A stretch of DNA of 64,000 nucleotides, taken from contig SCRN01000032.1 in assembly GCA_004322045.1 (NCBI GenBank), positions 1-64,000 on the forward strand, given 5' to 3'. The notes beneath the pieces are model-generated. The model was not told the origin of the DNA and made no database searches. It was given only the letters and a program-made list of their open reading frames with translations. The DNA is from Paraburkholderia sp. (GTDB taxonomy: Bacteria > Pseudomonadota > Gammaproteobacteria > Burkholderiales > Burkholderiaceae). Both the position numbers and the translations under genes were made by a program. This document shows, piece after piece, positions 38,488-47,628 of the stretch. Position 1 is the first letter of the stretch. Each line of letters opens with the position of its first letter.

Positions 38488-39417
38488 ATGAAGATTAAGG
38501 TGCTCGGCTCATCCGCGGGAGGCGGGTTCCCGCAATGGAACTGCAACTGCCGCAACTGCGACGGATTGCGTCGCGGCGCGATCAAAGCGCGGGCGCGCAC
38601 CCAGTCGTCGATCGCCGTCAGCGCCGACGGAACGGACTGGCTGCTCATCAACGCCTCTCCCGATCTGCTCGCGCAAATCGCCGCGCATCCCGAACTGCAG
38701 CCTGCGCGGCGCGTGCGCGACACGGGCATCGCGGCCGTGCTCGTCATCGACGCGCAGATCGATCACGTCACGGGGCTGCTGATGCTGCGCGAACGCGGCG
38801 CACCGCTCCCGCTCTATGCGACGAACGCCGTCTGGCAGGATTTGACCACAGGCTTTCCGATCGGCCCGATGCTTTCGCATTACTGCGGCGTGACGCACCA
38901 CCCCATCCCGCTCGATGGCACGCCGCTCACGCTCGCCGCGCTACCGCGCATCGCCATCGAAGCGGTGCCGCTTTTGAGCAAGGCGCCGCCCTACTCGCCG
39001 CATCGCGAGGCGCCCGAGCGGGGCGATAACATCGGGCTCGCCATCACGAACCTCGAGACGGGCAAGCGCGCGTTCTATGCCCCTGGCCTCGGCGTGCTCG
39101 AGCCGCACGTGCTCGCGGCGATGCGCGCCGCCGATTTGCTGCTCGTCGACGGCACGACGTGGACCGACGATGAAATGATCGCGCTCGGCCTTTCCGGCAA
39201 GACGGCGTTGGACATGGGGCATTTGGCACAGTCGGGGAAAGGCGGGATGATCGAAGTGCTCGATTCGATCGAGTCGTCGGATCGGCGCCGCGTGCGCAAA
39301 GTGCTGATTCACATCAACAACACGAATCCGATTCTGCTCGAGGACGGAGCCGAACGGCGCATATTGACCGAGCATGGCATCGAGGTCGCCGAGGACGGCA
39401 TGGCCTTCGAGCTATGA
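38488..39417 (+). CDS. pqqB: PQQ biosynthesis protein PqqB
   Basis: A 309-residue metallo-beta-lactamase-fold protein that hydroxylates a tyrosine-derived intermediate in PQQ formation. The N-terminal [17 protein letters not shown] segment is diagnostic, as are [11 protein letters not shown] and the modified metal motif [11 protein letters not shown]. Start at 38488 is chosen to give [12 protein letters not shown]; the ribosome site is weak, suggesting coupling with the upstream cytochrome gene 13 bases away. Confidence 0.96.
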   Translation: MKIKVLGSSAGGGFPQWNCNCRNCDGLRRGAIKARARTQSSIAVSADGTDWLLINASPDLLAQIAAHPELQPARRVRDTGIAAVLVIDAQIDHVTGLLMLRERGAPLPLYATNAVWQDLTTGFPIGPMLSHYCGVTHHPIPLDGTPLTLAALPRIAIEAVPLLSKAPPYSPHREAPERGDNIGLAITNLETGKRAFYAPGLGVLEPHVLAAMRAADLLLVDGTTWTDDEMIALGLSGKTALDMGHLAQSGKGGMIEVLDSIESSDRRRVRKVLIHINNTNPILLEDGAERRILTEHGIEVAEDGMAFEL

Positions 39418-39492
39418 CCGCGTGTCGGCGCGCAGCCAAATCCAGCGTGGCCGGAGCCGCAACGTGAGACAGATCAGAGGAGACGAGACTCG

Positions 39493-40233
39493 ATGACGAT
39501 CGACGACTGCTTCGGCACGGCGCCCGTGCGCCAGTGCGATCCGGCGCAACCGGCATTGACGCGTGAAGCGTTCGAGGCCGCGCTGCGCGCGAAAGGCGCG
39601 GGCTACCATATCCACCACCCGTTCAACGTGCGGCTCAATTCGGGTGGCGCTTCATCCGAGCAAATTCGCGGCTGGGTCGCCAACCGCTTCTACTACCAGA
39701 TCAACATCCCGATCAAGGATGCGGCGATCATGTCGAACTGCCCCGATCGCGAAACGCGCCGCCAATGGGTCACGCGCATTCTCGATCACGACGGCTACGG
39801 CGAGAACGAGGGCGGCATCGAAGCGTGGTCGCGCCTCGGTGAGGCGGTCGGACTCGCACGCAGCGCGCTCTGGTCGCTCGAGCACGTGACGCCGGGCGTG
39901 CGCTTCGCCGTCGATGCTTACGTCAATTTCGCGCGGCGCGCGCCCTGGCAAGAGGCGGTCTGCTCGTCGCTCACGGAGATGTTTGCGCCGCAGATCCACA
40001 AGGACCGCTTGGCCTCGTGGCCACAGCATTACCCGTGGATCGATGCCGAAGGGCTTGCCTACTTTCGTTCGCGCATTCCGCTTGCGCAGCGCGACGTCGA
40101 GCATGGCCTGAAAGTGACGCTCGACCATTTCACGCGCCGCGACCAACAGGAGCGTGCGTTGACGATCCTACAGTTCAAGCTCGACGTCCTATGGTCGATG
40201 CTCGACGCCATCGAGAAGGCCTTTCCCGCATGA
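39493..40233 (+). CDS. pqqC: pyrroloquinoline-quinone synthase PqqC
   Basis: Cofactorless oxidase of 246 residues performing the final ring closure and eight-electron oxidation to PQQ. Family segments [34 protein letters not shown] and [19 protein letters not shown] are present. Stop overlaps pqqD (ATGA). GAGGAGACGAG precedes the start region. Confidence 0.96.
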   Translation: MTIDDCFGTAPVRQCDPAQPALTREAFEAALRAKGAGYHIHHPFNVRLNSGGASSEQIRGWVANRFYYQINIPIKDAAIMSNCPDRETRRQWVTRILDHDGYGENEGGIEAWSRLGEAVGLARSALWSLEHVTPGVRFAVDAYVNFARRAPWQEAVCSSLTEMFAPQIHKDRLASWPQHYPWIDAEGLAYFRSRIPLAQRDVEHGLKVTLDHFTRRDQQERALTILQFKLDVLWSMLDAIEKAFPA

Positions 40234-40520
40234 ATACCGACTCGCCAGCGCCCGCTGCCAGCGCGCACGATACGCCGCCACGGCTCAAGCCGCTTTTTCG
40301 CTTGCAGTGGGAGAATGTGCAAAACGCATACGTGCTTCTCTATCCCGAAGGGATGGTCAAGCTCAATCAAAGTGCGGCTGAAATCCTCAAGCGCTGCGAC
40401 GGCACGCGTTCGCTCGACGCCGTAATCGCCGAGCTCGAAACGACATTCGAGGCGATCGGCATCGGCGACGAAGTGCGCGCATTCGTGGCCCAAGCGCGAT
40501 TGCGCGGCTGGCTGGAGTAA
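40230..40520 (+). CDS. pqqD: PqqA-binding protein PqqD
   Basis: A 96-residue RiPP recognition element that holds the PqqA leader for PqqE. The winged-helix segments [19 protein letters not shown] and [18 protein letters not shown] match the family. ATG at 40230 overlaps the pqqC stop, and pqqE starts 4 bases after the stop. A fused PqqCD occurs in some bacteria; here they are separate. Confidence 0.95.
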   Translation: MNTDSPAPAASAHDTPPRLKPLFRLQWENVQNAYVLLYPEGMVKLNQSAAEILKRCDGTRSLDAVIAELETTFEAIGIGDEVRAFVAQARLRGWLE

Positions 40521-40524
40521 TCCC

Positions 40525-41790
40525 ATGAGCGAGATTTCGGCATATGAAGCCGGTGCCGCAGCGGCATCGTCCGGGGAAGCACCGCAAGCGGTGGCGCCGC
40601 CGCTTTGGTTGCTCGCCGAACTCACGTACCGCTGCCCGCTCCATTGCGCGTTCTGCTACAACCCCGTGGACTACGCCGCCAATCGGCAAGAACTCGATAC
40701 GGATCAGTGGATAGCGGTCCTTCGCGAGGCGCGCGCGCTCGGCGCGGCGCAACTTGGCCTGTCGGGCGGCGAACCACTGCTGCGCGACGATCTCACGACG
40801 CTCGTGAAGGAAGCACGGGCGCTCGGCTTCTATACGAATCTGATCACGTCCGGCGTGGGCTTGACCGACCGGCGCTTGGACGAACTCAAAGCGGCCGGTC
40901 TCGATCACATCCAACTCTCGTTTCAAGACTCCACGCAGCAACTGAACGACTTCCTCAGCAGCACGCGAACGTTCGATTTGAAGCGCCGCGTTGCGGCGTC
41001 GATCAAGGCGCACGGCTTTCCGATGGTGATGAATTGCGTCTTGCATCGCTACAACCTGCCGCATGTCGACAAGATCATCGACATGGCGCTCGCAATGGGC
41101 GCAGAGTACCTTGAACTCGCCAACACGCAGTACTACGGCTGGGCGTTGGCCAACCGCGCGCAATTGCTGCCGACGCGCGAACAGCTCGAACAAGCCGAAG
41201 CCGTCGTCGAGGCTTACCGCAAGACGCACGGCGACAAGTGCCGCATTTTCTTCGTCGTCCCCGACTACTTCGAAGAGCGGCCCAAGCGCTGCATGAACGG
41301 TTGGGGCTCGGTGTTTCTCGGCGTGGCACCCGACGGCACGGCCCTGCCCTGCCACGCGGCGCGCAGCCTGCCCGGCCTCTCGTTCCCGAACGTGACCGAG
41401 ACCGCGCTGCGCGAGATCTGGTACGAGAGCACCGCATTCAATCGCTTTCGCGGGTTCGATTGGATGAAAGAGCCGTGCCGCAGTTGCGAGGAGAAGACCA
41501 AAGACCTGGGCGGTTGCCGCTGCCAAGCGTACCTGTTGACGGGCGACGCGGCCAATGCGGATCCGGTCTGCGGCAAATCGGCCGACCACGCACGCGTCGT
41601 GCGATTCGTCGATGACGCACGAGCACGCGCGCTGCAAAGCACGGCCGCAGCCACCGAACGCCCCATTCTCTTTCGCAACGATGCGAATTCCCGCGCTTTC
41701 GCGGCGGCCGGCAACGACCTGGGCGAAGGCACGACCTCCGCCTCTGCCTCCGCCGCTGCCGCCGGGACGCGATCGCCCGACGTGCCGTGA
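40525..41790 (+). CDS. pqqE: PqqA peptide cyclase PqqE (radical SAM/SPASM)
   Basis: Radical SAM enzyme of 421 residues that forms the Glu-Tyr carbon bond in PqqA. The cluster motif is CPLHCAFCYNP (CxxxCxxC, about residues 37-44). SPASM-domain cysteines follow in KRCMNGWGSV, TALPCHAARS, EPCRSCEEKTKDLGGCRCQ and DPVCGKS. A C-terminal Ala-rich tail of about 50 residues is longer than in most PqqE and looks disordered. It ends the pqqBCDE group and is convergent with the YVTN gene, 26 bases away. Confidence 0.96.
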   Translation: MSEISAYEAGAAAASSGEAPQAVAPPLWLLAELTYRCPLHCAFCYNPVDYAANRQELDTDQWIAVLREARALGAAQLGLSGGEPLLRDDLTTLVKEARALGFYTNLITSGVGLTDRRLDELKAAGLDHIQLSFQDSTQQLNDFLSSTRTFDLKRRVAASIKAHGFPMVMNCVLHRYNLPHVDKIIDMALAMGAEYLELANTQYYGWALANRAQLLPTREQLEQAEAVVEAYRKTHGDKCRIFFVVPDYFEERPKRCMNGWGSVFLGVAPDGTALPCHAARSLPGLSFPNVTETALREIWYESTAFNRFRGFDWMKEPCRSCEEKTKDLGGCRCQAYLLTGDAANADPVCGKSADHARVVRFVDDARARALQSTAAATERPILFRNDANSRAFAAAGNDLGEGTTSASASAAAAGTRSPDVP

Positions 41791-41816
41791 CCGAGCGCGC
41801 CGTGCTCTGACCTGAC

Positions 41817-42899
41817 TCAGCGCGATTCGATCGAACCGTCGCTGGGCGGATAGGTGACGATGCCCCATGCGAGCGGCAGATCGCCGATTTGCTTGACGAC
41901 ATGGTAGTCACCCGCATCGATGACGAACACGGCGTCGGAGCGGCCGCACGCCAGCAACAGCTTCGAGCCATCGGGCGTAAAGCTGAAGTGCCAGCAACGC
42001 TTGCCAACGGGCACCTGAGCGATGGGTTCCAACGTTTTCGCGTCGAACACTTGCAAGGTCTGATCGCGTGCCGCGGCCACGAACAACCGCTTTCCGTCCG
42101 GCCCGAATGCGACGCCATAAGGGCCGAGCTTCGTATCGACGGACTTCACGACATGAAAATCGCCTGCGTCGAGCACGATCATCTTGCTCAGCGATTCGAG
42201 CGTCACGACGTATTGCGTACCGTCCGGGGAACGCCTGATGCCACGGGGCCGCCCGCCGGCCGGCACCTTCACGGTCGCGATCGGCTTGCCGCTCGGCGCG
42301 TCGTACACGGACACGGTGTCGTCGCCCTCGTTCGTGACGAGCATTTGCTTGCCGTCGCGAGAGAACTCCACGCCCTCCGTTTCATGGCCGCTCACCACGG
42401 AATGCACGACTTTCCAGGTCTTCAGATCGACGATTGCAATCTCGGCCGGCGGCTTGTTCGCGTCGTCGTCTTGGGCGCCCGGTTTGTTCGGCGATGTGCC
42501 GGCGGCTTTGTCCGCGGGCTTGCCCGAATCGCCCGGCTCGTAGGTCACGTACGCAAACCCGCCATGCACGCGCACGTATTCGGGGTTTTTGCCGATCTTC
42601 ACGCGCTCGACAACGCGGCCCGTCGCCGTATCGATCGCCGCCAGTTCACCGGTGTTCTTATCGGCGACGACGAGACGCGTGCCGTCGTCGTTGAGACTGA
42701 GCCCTCGCGGCCCCGCGGCGCCGATCGAAAACGTCTTCTCGAGCGTCATCGTGTCAAGGCCGATCACGCCAATGCCGGCCTTCTCGCTCGTGACGTAAGC
42801 GAGCGGCGCGGCTTGCAGCGAGCCTGCCGTGAGCCATGCGGCCGCGGCGGCAATGAGCGGCCGTAGGATGTGCGTCGCCGTGGGTCGAGTCTCCAGCAT
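41817..42899 (-). CDS. YVTN-type beta-propeller protein, secreted
   Basis: A 360-residue periplasmic protein. Signal peptide ends near LQAAP. Repeated blades with the YVTN/NHL pattern are visible (e.g. AYVTSEKAGIGVIGLDTMTL, LVVADKNTGELAAIDTATG, LVTNEGDDTVSVYDAPSG, FVAAARDQTLQVFDAKTL). A low-complexity insert rich in Asp, Lys and Pro (about residues 115-145) is present. Similar proteins accompany PQQ-dependent alcohol dehydrogenase clusters; the function is not established. It is the last gene in the mxaRSACKL direction, 76 bases after mxaL. Start at 42899. Confidence 0.82.
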   Translation of the reverse strand: MLETRPTATHILRPLIAAAAAWLTAGSLQAAPLAYVTSEKAGIGVIGLDTMTLEKTFSIGAAGPRGLSLNDDGTRLVVADKNTGELAAIDTATGRVVERVKIGKNPEYVRVHGGFAYVTYEPGDSGKPADKAAGTSPNKPGAQDDDANKPPAEIAIVDLKTWKVVHSVVSGHETEGVEFSRDGKQMLVTNEGDDTVSVYDAPSGKPIATVKVPAGGRPRGIRRSPDGTQYVVTLESLSKMIVLDAGDFHVVKSVDTKLGPYGVAFGPDGKRLFVAAARDQTLQVFDAKTLEPIAQVPVGKRCWHFSFTPDGSKLLLACGRSDAVFVIDAGDYHVVKQIGDLPLAWGIVTYPPSDGSIESR

Positions 42900-42975
42900 G
42901 TCGTTCTCCGTTCGGTTTGGTTGCGGTTTCGTTGCAGGTTTATTGCCGCCGGCTCGCTGTTGCAGGCAGGCGCTG

Positions 42976-43977
42976 TCAGGATCGCTCACCGTGGCGGTTC
43001 GCAGCAACCCTCGAAGCAGGGATCCTCTCCCGAATCGCTCGCAAGGCACTCGCGACCACCGCTTGCAGGTCACGCAGGCGCGCATAGCGCCAAACGAGGA
43101 GCACGAGCGCGGCGAGGGCCGCGATCCACCGCACGCTCGTCGGCGCGCGTTCATGACGCGCGAAGCGCGAATCGCGCAGCGCCGCCGCGAGCGCAGCGGG
43201 GCTCGATAGCCTTCTGTACCCGAATCCGATCCGGCCGGCAACGTCTGCGAGATACTGACCTCGCAACTCGGAACGTTCCTCGTGACTCGCGCCGGCGCCT
43301 GGACCGCGTGCGGCAAGCGGAATCTGCACGACCTCGGAGGCAAGCCAATAGCCGATACGATTTCCGTGCTCATCGGTCTTCGGAATCGGCGCCGGTGCGT
43401 CGCCGCCCACACCGATCAACCAGCCGCCGATGCCGGGAAGCGCGATTTGAACGGCCGGCCCGTTTCCAGGCAGGATGGGCGGCGCCTCCTGACCGTCGGT
43501 GATGAACACGACGGCGGTGCCGTGACCGAGATCGCGCGCGACACGAATGGCCGAATACACCCCGCCCTCGGCGATACGGCTCCAATTGGCCCAGCGCATG
43601 CCGCCGTCGATACCGTCCAGCGAGGCCAACAGCGCGTCGAAATTGGCGCAGACCTCAAGCGGCGGCATCAGCGGCAGCGTGCTTTGCCCCGCGAAGATGC
43701 TCCATCCGATGCGCGAGCCGCACGGCAATTGCACCAATGCCTCGCGCATCGCCGCTTTAGCGTAGGCGAGCCGGCTCATGGGCGCACCGGAGACGCTGAG
43801 GTCTTCGGTATCCATGCTTTGGGTGATGTCGAATGTGACCATGTATGAGAACGTCGTGCGCGGCCACTGCACGCTAGGCGATACGAGCGCGGCGACGAGC
43901 AGCACAAACGCGGCGCATACGGCCCAGTGACGTCGCTGCAAGAGCAAGCGGATACGGGAGAGCGCGGGTAGTTTCAC
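42976..43977 (-). CDS. mxaL: MxaL, von Willebrand A-domain membrane protein
   Basis: A 333-residue protein with an N-terminal membrane helix, a periplasmic vWA domain and a C-terminal helix (WIAALAALVLLVWRYARL). The MIDAS motif is DITQSMDTE (DxTxS) near residue 50. MxaL is one of the accessory proteins tied to metal insertion into methanol dehydrogenase in model methylotrophs. It starts with GTG at 43977, overlapping the mxaK stop (GTGA). Assignment rests on gene order and on sharing vWA architecture with mxaC. Confidence 0.82.
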   Translation of the reverse strand: MKLPALSRIRLLLQRRHWAVCAAFVLLVAALVSPSVQWPRTTFSYMVTFDITQSMDTEDLSVSGAPMSRLAYAKAAMREALVQLPCGSRIGWSIFAGQSTLPLMPPLEVCANFDALLASLDGIDGGMRWANWSRIAEGGVYSAIRVARDLGHGTAVVFITDGQEAPPILPGNGPAVQIALPGIGGWLIGVGGDAPAPIPKTDEHGNRIGYWLASEVVQIPLAARGPGAGASHEERSELRGQYLADVAGRIGFGYRRLSSPAALAAALRDSRFARHERAPTSVRWIAALAALVLLVWRYARLRDLQAVVASALRAIRERIPASRVAANRHGERS

Positions 43978-44597
43978 GGCAGATCGTCGCTCCTCGCACC
44001 GCGCAGGGTCACGTGATGCTTTGTCGCTTCGCTTGCCGCGTCGAGTTCGGCCGCGCCTTCCGGCGCGAGCCGTAGCGCGCGCTCGAGGTTGTAGCGTGCA
44101 TCCCAGTCGCCCGGGGCGACACGCAACAGCGCGCGGTAGTGCGCCTTCGCTTGCTCGATGAGGGGCAGTGAACGCGGCGCATCGGCCGCCGTCCCTGCCC
44201 CTTGACGCAGATAGGCATTGCCGAGATCGAACAAGGCGGCACGGCCGATTTCGTCGACCGGGCCGGCTTCGAGTAGCGATTCATAGCGCCGAGTGGCCTC
44301 GGGAAAGTTGCCTTCGGCTGCGAGCGCGACGGCCCGCGCGAGCACTATCTGCCGAGGCGCCTCACCGGCGCCCTCGGCCAGATGCGCCACGACCCGCGAC
44401 CCACCGGCATGGCTCGAATCGGCAGCCGCCGGCTCGATGCCCGCCCTCGCTCGGCGGGCGAGCGCATCGGCGGCAATCGTCGCGATTTCGCTGTCGATGC
44501 GGTCGGCACGAGCAAACCGTATGGCCTCGTAGGCCGTTGCGCCCGCGCTCAAAAGCGCCACGACGGCGAAGGCGGCGTGGACCGTCGCCCGTTTCAT
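43974..44597 (-). CDS. mxaK: MxaK, TPR-containing periplasmic protein
   Basis: A 207-residue protein with a short N-terminal hydrophobic anchor and TPR-like helical repeats (AEGNFPEATRRYESLLEAG, then IGRAALFDLGNAYLRQG). MxaK of methylotrophs has this size and position. Start at 44597 overlaps the mxaC stop by ATGA. Role: accessory in methanol dehydrogenase maturation, by family knowledge; the exact function is unknown. Confidence 0.8.
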   Translation of the reverse strand: MKRATVHAAFAVVALLSAGATAYEAIRFARADRIDSEIATIAADALARRARAGIEPAAADSSHAGGSRVVAHLAEGAGEAPRQIVLARAVALAAEGNFPEATRRYESLLEAGPVDEIGRAALFDLGNAYLRQGAGTAADAPRSLPLIEQAKAHYRALLRVAPGDWDARYNLERALRLAPEGAAELDAASEATKHHVTLRGARSDDLP

Positions 44598-45580
44598 TGC
44601 CAGCTCCCAACGCCGATTGCGCGTGTGACGATCAGCATCGCGCAACAGGCGACGGCAACGGCGAAGCACCATCCGCTGCGCGCCTGTCTCGGCAATCGCT
44701 CGACGAACGAGATCGGGTAGTTCTGCTGCTCGCCGATGGTCCGCATCGCGGCGGCCATGCCGTTTGCGTCGCCGGCCTCGAACAAGCGATACGGCGTGCG
44801 CAGCGAAAGGAAGAAGCGATGCAGCCGCGCTTCAGGCGATGCGTCCCCACGGCGCACCGCGACGTCGAGGGCGGGCGTATAAACGCTGCTGCGCAAGAAG
44901 ACAAAGTAAAGGGCGATACGATTGCGCGCGAGACCATCGGCGATCGCATGGCTTTCTTCCGAGGTCAGAAGCGCACCGCCGTCCGACACCATCACGATCG
45001 CGCGATGACCGGTGAACGAGCGGGCGTCGAATTGTGCAATGGCGGCTATGAGCCCGCGGCCAAGCTGCGTATCGGGCATGCCCCGGCCGATTCGCGTGCC
45101 GTCGATGGCGTCCGCGATGATGGCGTGATCGTAGGTGAACGGCATGGCCAGTATCGGGCTGATGCCGAACATCATGAACGCGAAGCGATCGTTCGGCCGC
45201 GCGCGGACGAATTCGACGAGCGCCGAGCGTGCGACGCTGTTCTTTGACGCGCCCGAGCTGTTCACGCCACGGCTCGCCATGACGTCCGTCATGCTGCCGC
45301 TGCGGTCCATCAAGATCAGCATCTGCGCGCCGCGCCCCGTGCGATGCACGGCGAGGCCGCTAAGGCCCGGGCCGGCCAAGCCCACGACGATGGACGCAAT
45401 CGCCAGCGCAGCGCTCGCCCGCGCGATCATGCCCAATACGCGACCGATACGATCCTCGGGCAGCCAGCCGGCCCATGAAAACGAAAGCGTGTCGTCACGC
45501 CGCGGCAGAAACGGCAATAGCGCGAGCGGCAGCAGCACGAGCGCCCAGGGTGCCGTGAAATCTAGCGTGGCATCCATCAT
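44594..45580 (-). CDS. mxaC: MxaC, von Willebrand A-domain membrane protein
   Basis: A 328-residue protein with two N-terminal helices (PWALVLLPLALLPFLP and an ASAALAIASIVVGLAG segment) and a periplasmic vWA domain bearing an intact MIDAS motif LMDRSGSMTD. A C-terminal helix completes the BatA/MxaC type. Two adjacent ATG codons (45580 and 45577) overlap the mxaA stop. MxaC is required for calcium insertion in model methylotrophs; here no MxaF is nearby. Confidence 0.84.
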   Translation of the reverse strand: MMDATLDFTAPWALVLLPLALLPFLPRRDDTLSFSWAGWLPEDRIGRVLGMIARASAALAIASIVVGLAGPGLSGLAVHRTGRGAQMLILMDRSGSMTDVMASRGVNSSGASKNSVARSALVEFVRARPNDRFAFMMFGISPILAMPFTYDHAIIADAIDGTRIGRGMPDTQLGRGLIAAIAQFDARSFTGHRAIVMVSDGGALLTSEESHAIADGLARNRIALYFVFLRSSVYTPALDVAVRRGDASPEARLHRFFLSLRTPYRLFEAGDANGMAAAMRTIGEQQNYPISFVERLPRQARSGWCFAVAVACCAMLIVTRAIGVGSWQ

Positions 45581-46659
45581 CGATGACGCCGCCGTTCGGC
45601 GCGAAAGAGCGTGCGCAGCAGCGCAACGAGGGCGGCGTCCGAGCCCGCCCGCGACGACAATTCGGCGCACGGCAGGCCAGCGGGCCCGCTCGACACCGCA
45701 AAAAATCGTGCGTCCGAGCGCTCATAGAATGCTTCGAGCTGAGGTTGCATCGACAGCAGCCATGGCGCACGCGCAAAGAGCCGCGAGAGCGTGTGCATGT
45801 TGATCACCTGGCCCGCGGTTTCGTTCAGCGCGCGATGGACGATGTGCCAGGCGGCATCGGCATCGACCTCGGCAGGCGCGCGTGACGCGCACAGCGTGCG
45901 CATCCGCCGCCAGCCTCGCGCGAACGGCAGTTGCGCCGCATCACGCCGATTCCGCCATACCCACCACCCTAGCCAGCCGGCGAGCGTCGAAAAAAGACAT
46001 ACCAGCGCATAGCCGATTCGCCGCATGATCGGCGCGAGCGGAATTGGCGAGGCTCCGCGATCCGGCTGCATGGCCGGCGATGCGCCGAAGAGAGGCGCCG
46101 GATCTCGCCCCTGCCCCGCTGCCACGATCTGCGCCGCGCGAGCTCCGGCAGACGCGATGTCGACCGCGGCGACAACCGTATCGGAGATGATCGGCCCGAC
46201 CGTGACCGGCCATGCGCCGAGTTGCAGAACATCGCCGCCACGGGTGCGCAAGCTCAGAGCGGGCAGCGCGATTTGCGTGAGCGAGCGCGGGGCGTTGACG
46301 ATCTGATAGTCGAGGACGAGCCAGCGGCGTCCTTCGCGATCGGTCTCGACCCGCGCGGGACGACGTTCGAGCCAAAGATCGATGCGGCCGCTCGAAGGCT
46401 GCTCCACGTTGCGAACTTCATGGCCCGCTGCGGCGAGCAGCACACGCTCGGTGACGACGTCGCCGAGCGTGTAACCGAAGCCGCGCGGCGGATCGATGCT
46501 CGCCACGTAGGCGATAGCGTGTGCGGGATACGAGACTGCAAGCATGCCTGTACCCGCGACCGCCAGCGTGATCATGAGCGTGAGCGTGAGCGCGACCGTC
46601 CCGGAGCGTGGCGGCTTCGGTAAGCGCAGCGTCAGCATGCGGGCGCGCGGGCGCATCAT
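45577..46659 (-). CDS. mxaA: MxaA, methanol dehydrogenase accessory membrane protein
   Basis: A 360-residue protein with an N-terminal signal/anchor, a beta-rich periplasmic region (PRGFGYTLGDVVTERVLL resembles the MxaA family start) and a central membrane helix (YALVCLFSTLAGWLGWWVW). A cytoplasmic C-terminal domain follows, ending in an Arg-rich tail. Two ATG codons at 46659/46656 overlap the mxaS stop. Assignment by motif and by order mxaR-S-A-C-K-L. Confidence 0.8.
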   Translation of the reverse strand: MMRPRARMLTLRLPKPPRSGTVALTLTLMITLAVAGTGMLAVSYPAHAIAYVASIDPPRGFGYTLGDVVTERVLLAAAGHEVRNVEQPSSGRIDLWLERRPARVETDREGRRWLVLDYQIVNAPRSLTQIALPALSLRTRGGDVLQLGAWPVTVGPIISDTVVAAVDIASAGARAAQIVAAGQGRDPAPLFGASPAMQPDRGASPIPLAPIMRRIGYALVCLFSTLAGWLGWWVWRNRRDAAQLPFARGWRRMRTLCASRAPAEVDADAAWHIVHRALNETAGQVINMHTLSRLFARAPWLLSMQPQLEAFYERSDARFFAVSSGPAGLPCAELSSRAGSDAALVALLRTLFRAERRRHR

Positions 46660-47555
46660 GCGGTGCCCTCGATGAAGTAGCGCGAAAGCGCGTCGGCATC
46701 GAACGCGCCTGCGATCTCGAATGGCCGCAGCCCGCGCACGCCGAACAGCGACCCGAGCTCCTCGCGCCGCCTGCTCACGGCCGCTTCCCATTGATGTCGC
46801 ACGCGCGGCGAAAGCCAGATCGTGCGCTGCGCGCCCGTCTCCGCATCATGAACGGCGAGCAGAGAGCCATGCGGGGGCGGCGCAAGCTCGGCCTCGTCCC
46901 AAACGACGATGGGCACGACGCTCGCATGTGCAAGCGTATCGAGCACAGCCGGAAGGCCATCGAGCGGCCAATGAAAGTCCGACACGATGAAAACGAGCGC
47001 CTGCTTGGCGGCCAGGGGCTCGACTGCGCGTGCAAGCCCATTTATGCCGCTGGCGTTGCCATGGCCGCTGCGCCTGCCGTTCGCGCCGCGGGTTCGGCTT
47101 AGGACCGCCTCGGCCCGCAACATCGCCGCCATCATGTCCCCGCTACCTCGGCCGTGACGCGGAGAAACGAAGAGGTCCTCGCGCGCTTGCGCGTCGAATG
47201 CGGTCATTCCCGCCCGGTCTCCCGAACGGAATGCACTGTAGCCGAGCGCCGCCACGAAATCGGCAACGACCTCGAGCTTCGAGCGCCGCTTACCGAAGCA
47301 CATCGAAGCCGACACATCGACCACCACATGCACCGGCACCGCCACGCGTTGCAGATGCAGCCGCACGAGCCATTCGCCGCGCACCGATTGCAGACTCGCG
47401 CGAAGATCGACGCGGCGCGGGTCGGGATGGTCGGCAAGACGCGCATGCAGCGCGAACTGTTGGCCGGCGCCGAAGCTCGTACCCGGATGCGAGCCGGGAC
47501 GAAAACCGCCGGCGCGTCCCGGCAGCCGATAGTGAAACTCGCGCGTCTCGTTCAT
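46656..47555 (-). CDS. mxaS: MxaS, DUF58-type von Willebrand-like protein
   Basis: A 299-residue cytoplasmic protein of the DUF58/MxaS family. N-terminal FHYRLPGRAGGFRPGSHPG is typical, and a MIDAS-like DVSASMCFG occurs about residue 82. Usually paired with MoxR-type ATPases as a metal-dependent chaperone partner. The start at 47555 (MNETREF) was preferred to an upstream in-frame extension that overlaps the ATPase spacer. It follows mxaR by 73 bases. Confidence 0.85.
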   Translation of the reverse strand: MNETREFHYRLPGRAGGFRPGSHPGTSFGAGQQFALHARLADHPDPRRVDLRASLQSVRGEWLVRLHLQRVAVPVHVVVDVSASMCFGKRRSKLEVVADFVAALGYSAFRSGDRAGMTAFDAQAREDLFVSPRHGRGSGDMMAAMLRAEAVLSRTRGANGRRSGHGNASGINGLARAVEPLAAKQALVFIVSDFHWPLDGLPAVLDTLAHASVVPIVVWDEAELAPPPHGSLLAVHDAETGAQRTIWLSPRVRHQWEAAVSRRREELGSLFGVRGLRPFEIAGAFDADALSRYFIEGTA

Positions 47556-47628
47556 CGCAGTCCAGCTCCAGACTCGGTTCGACACTCGGCGCAAGGGCCG
47601 CTTCCGGTCATCGCGGCAGTCACGGCTG

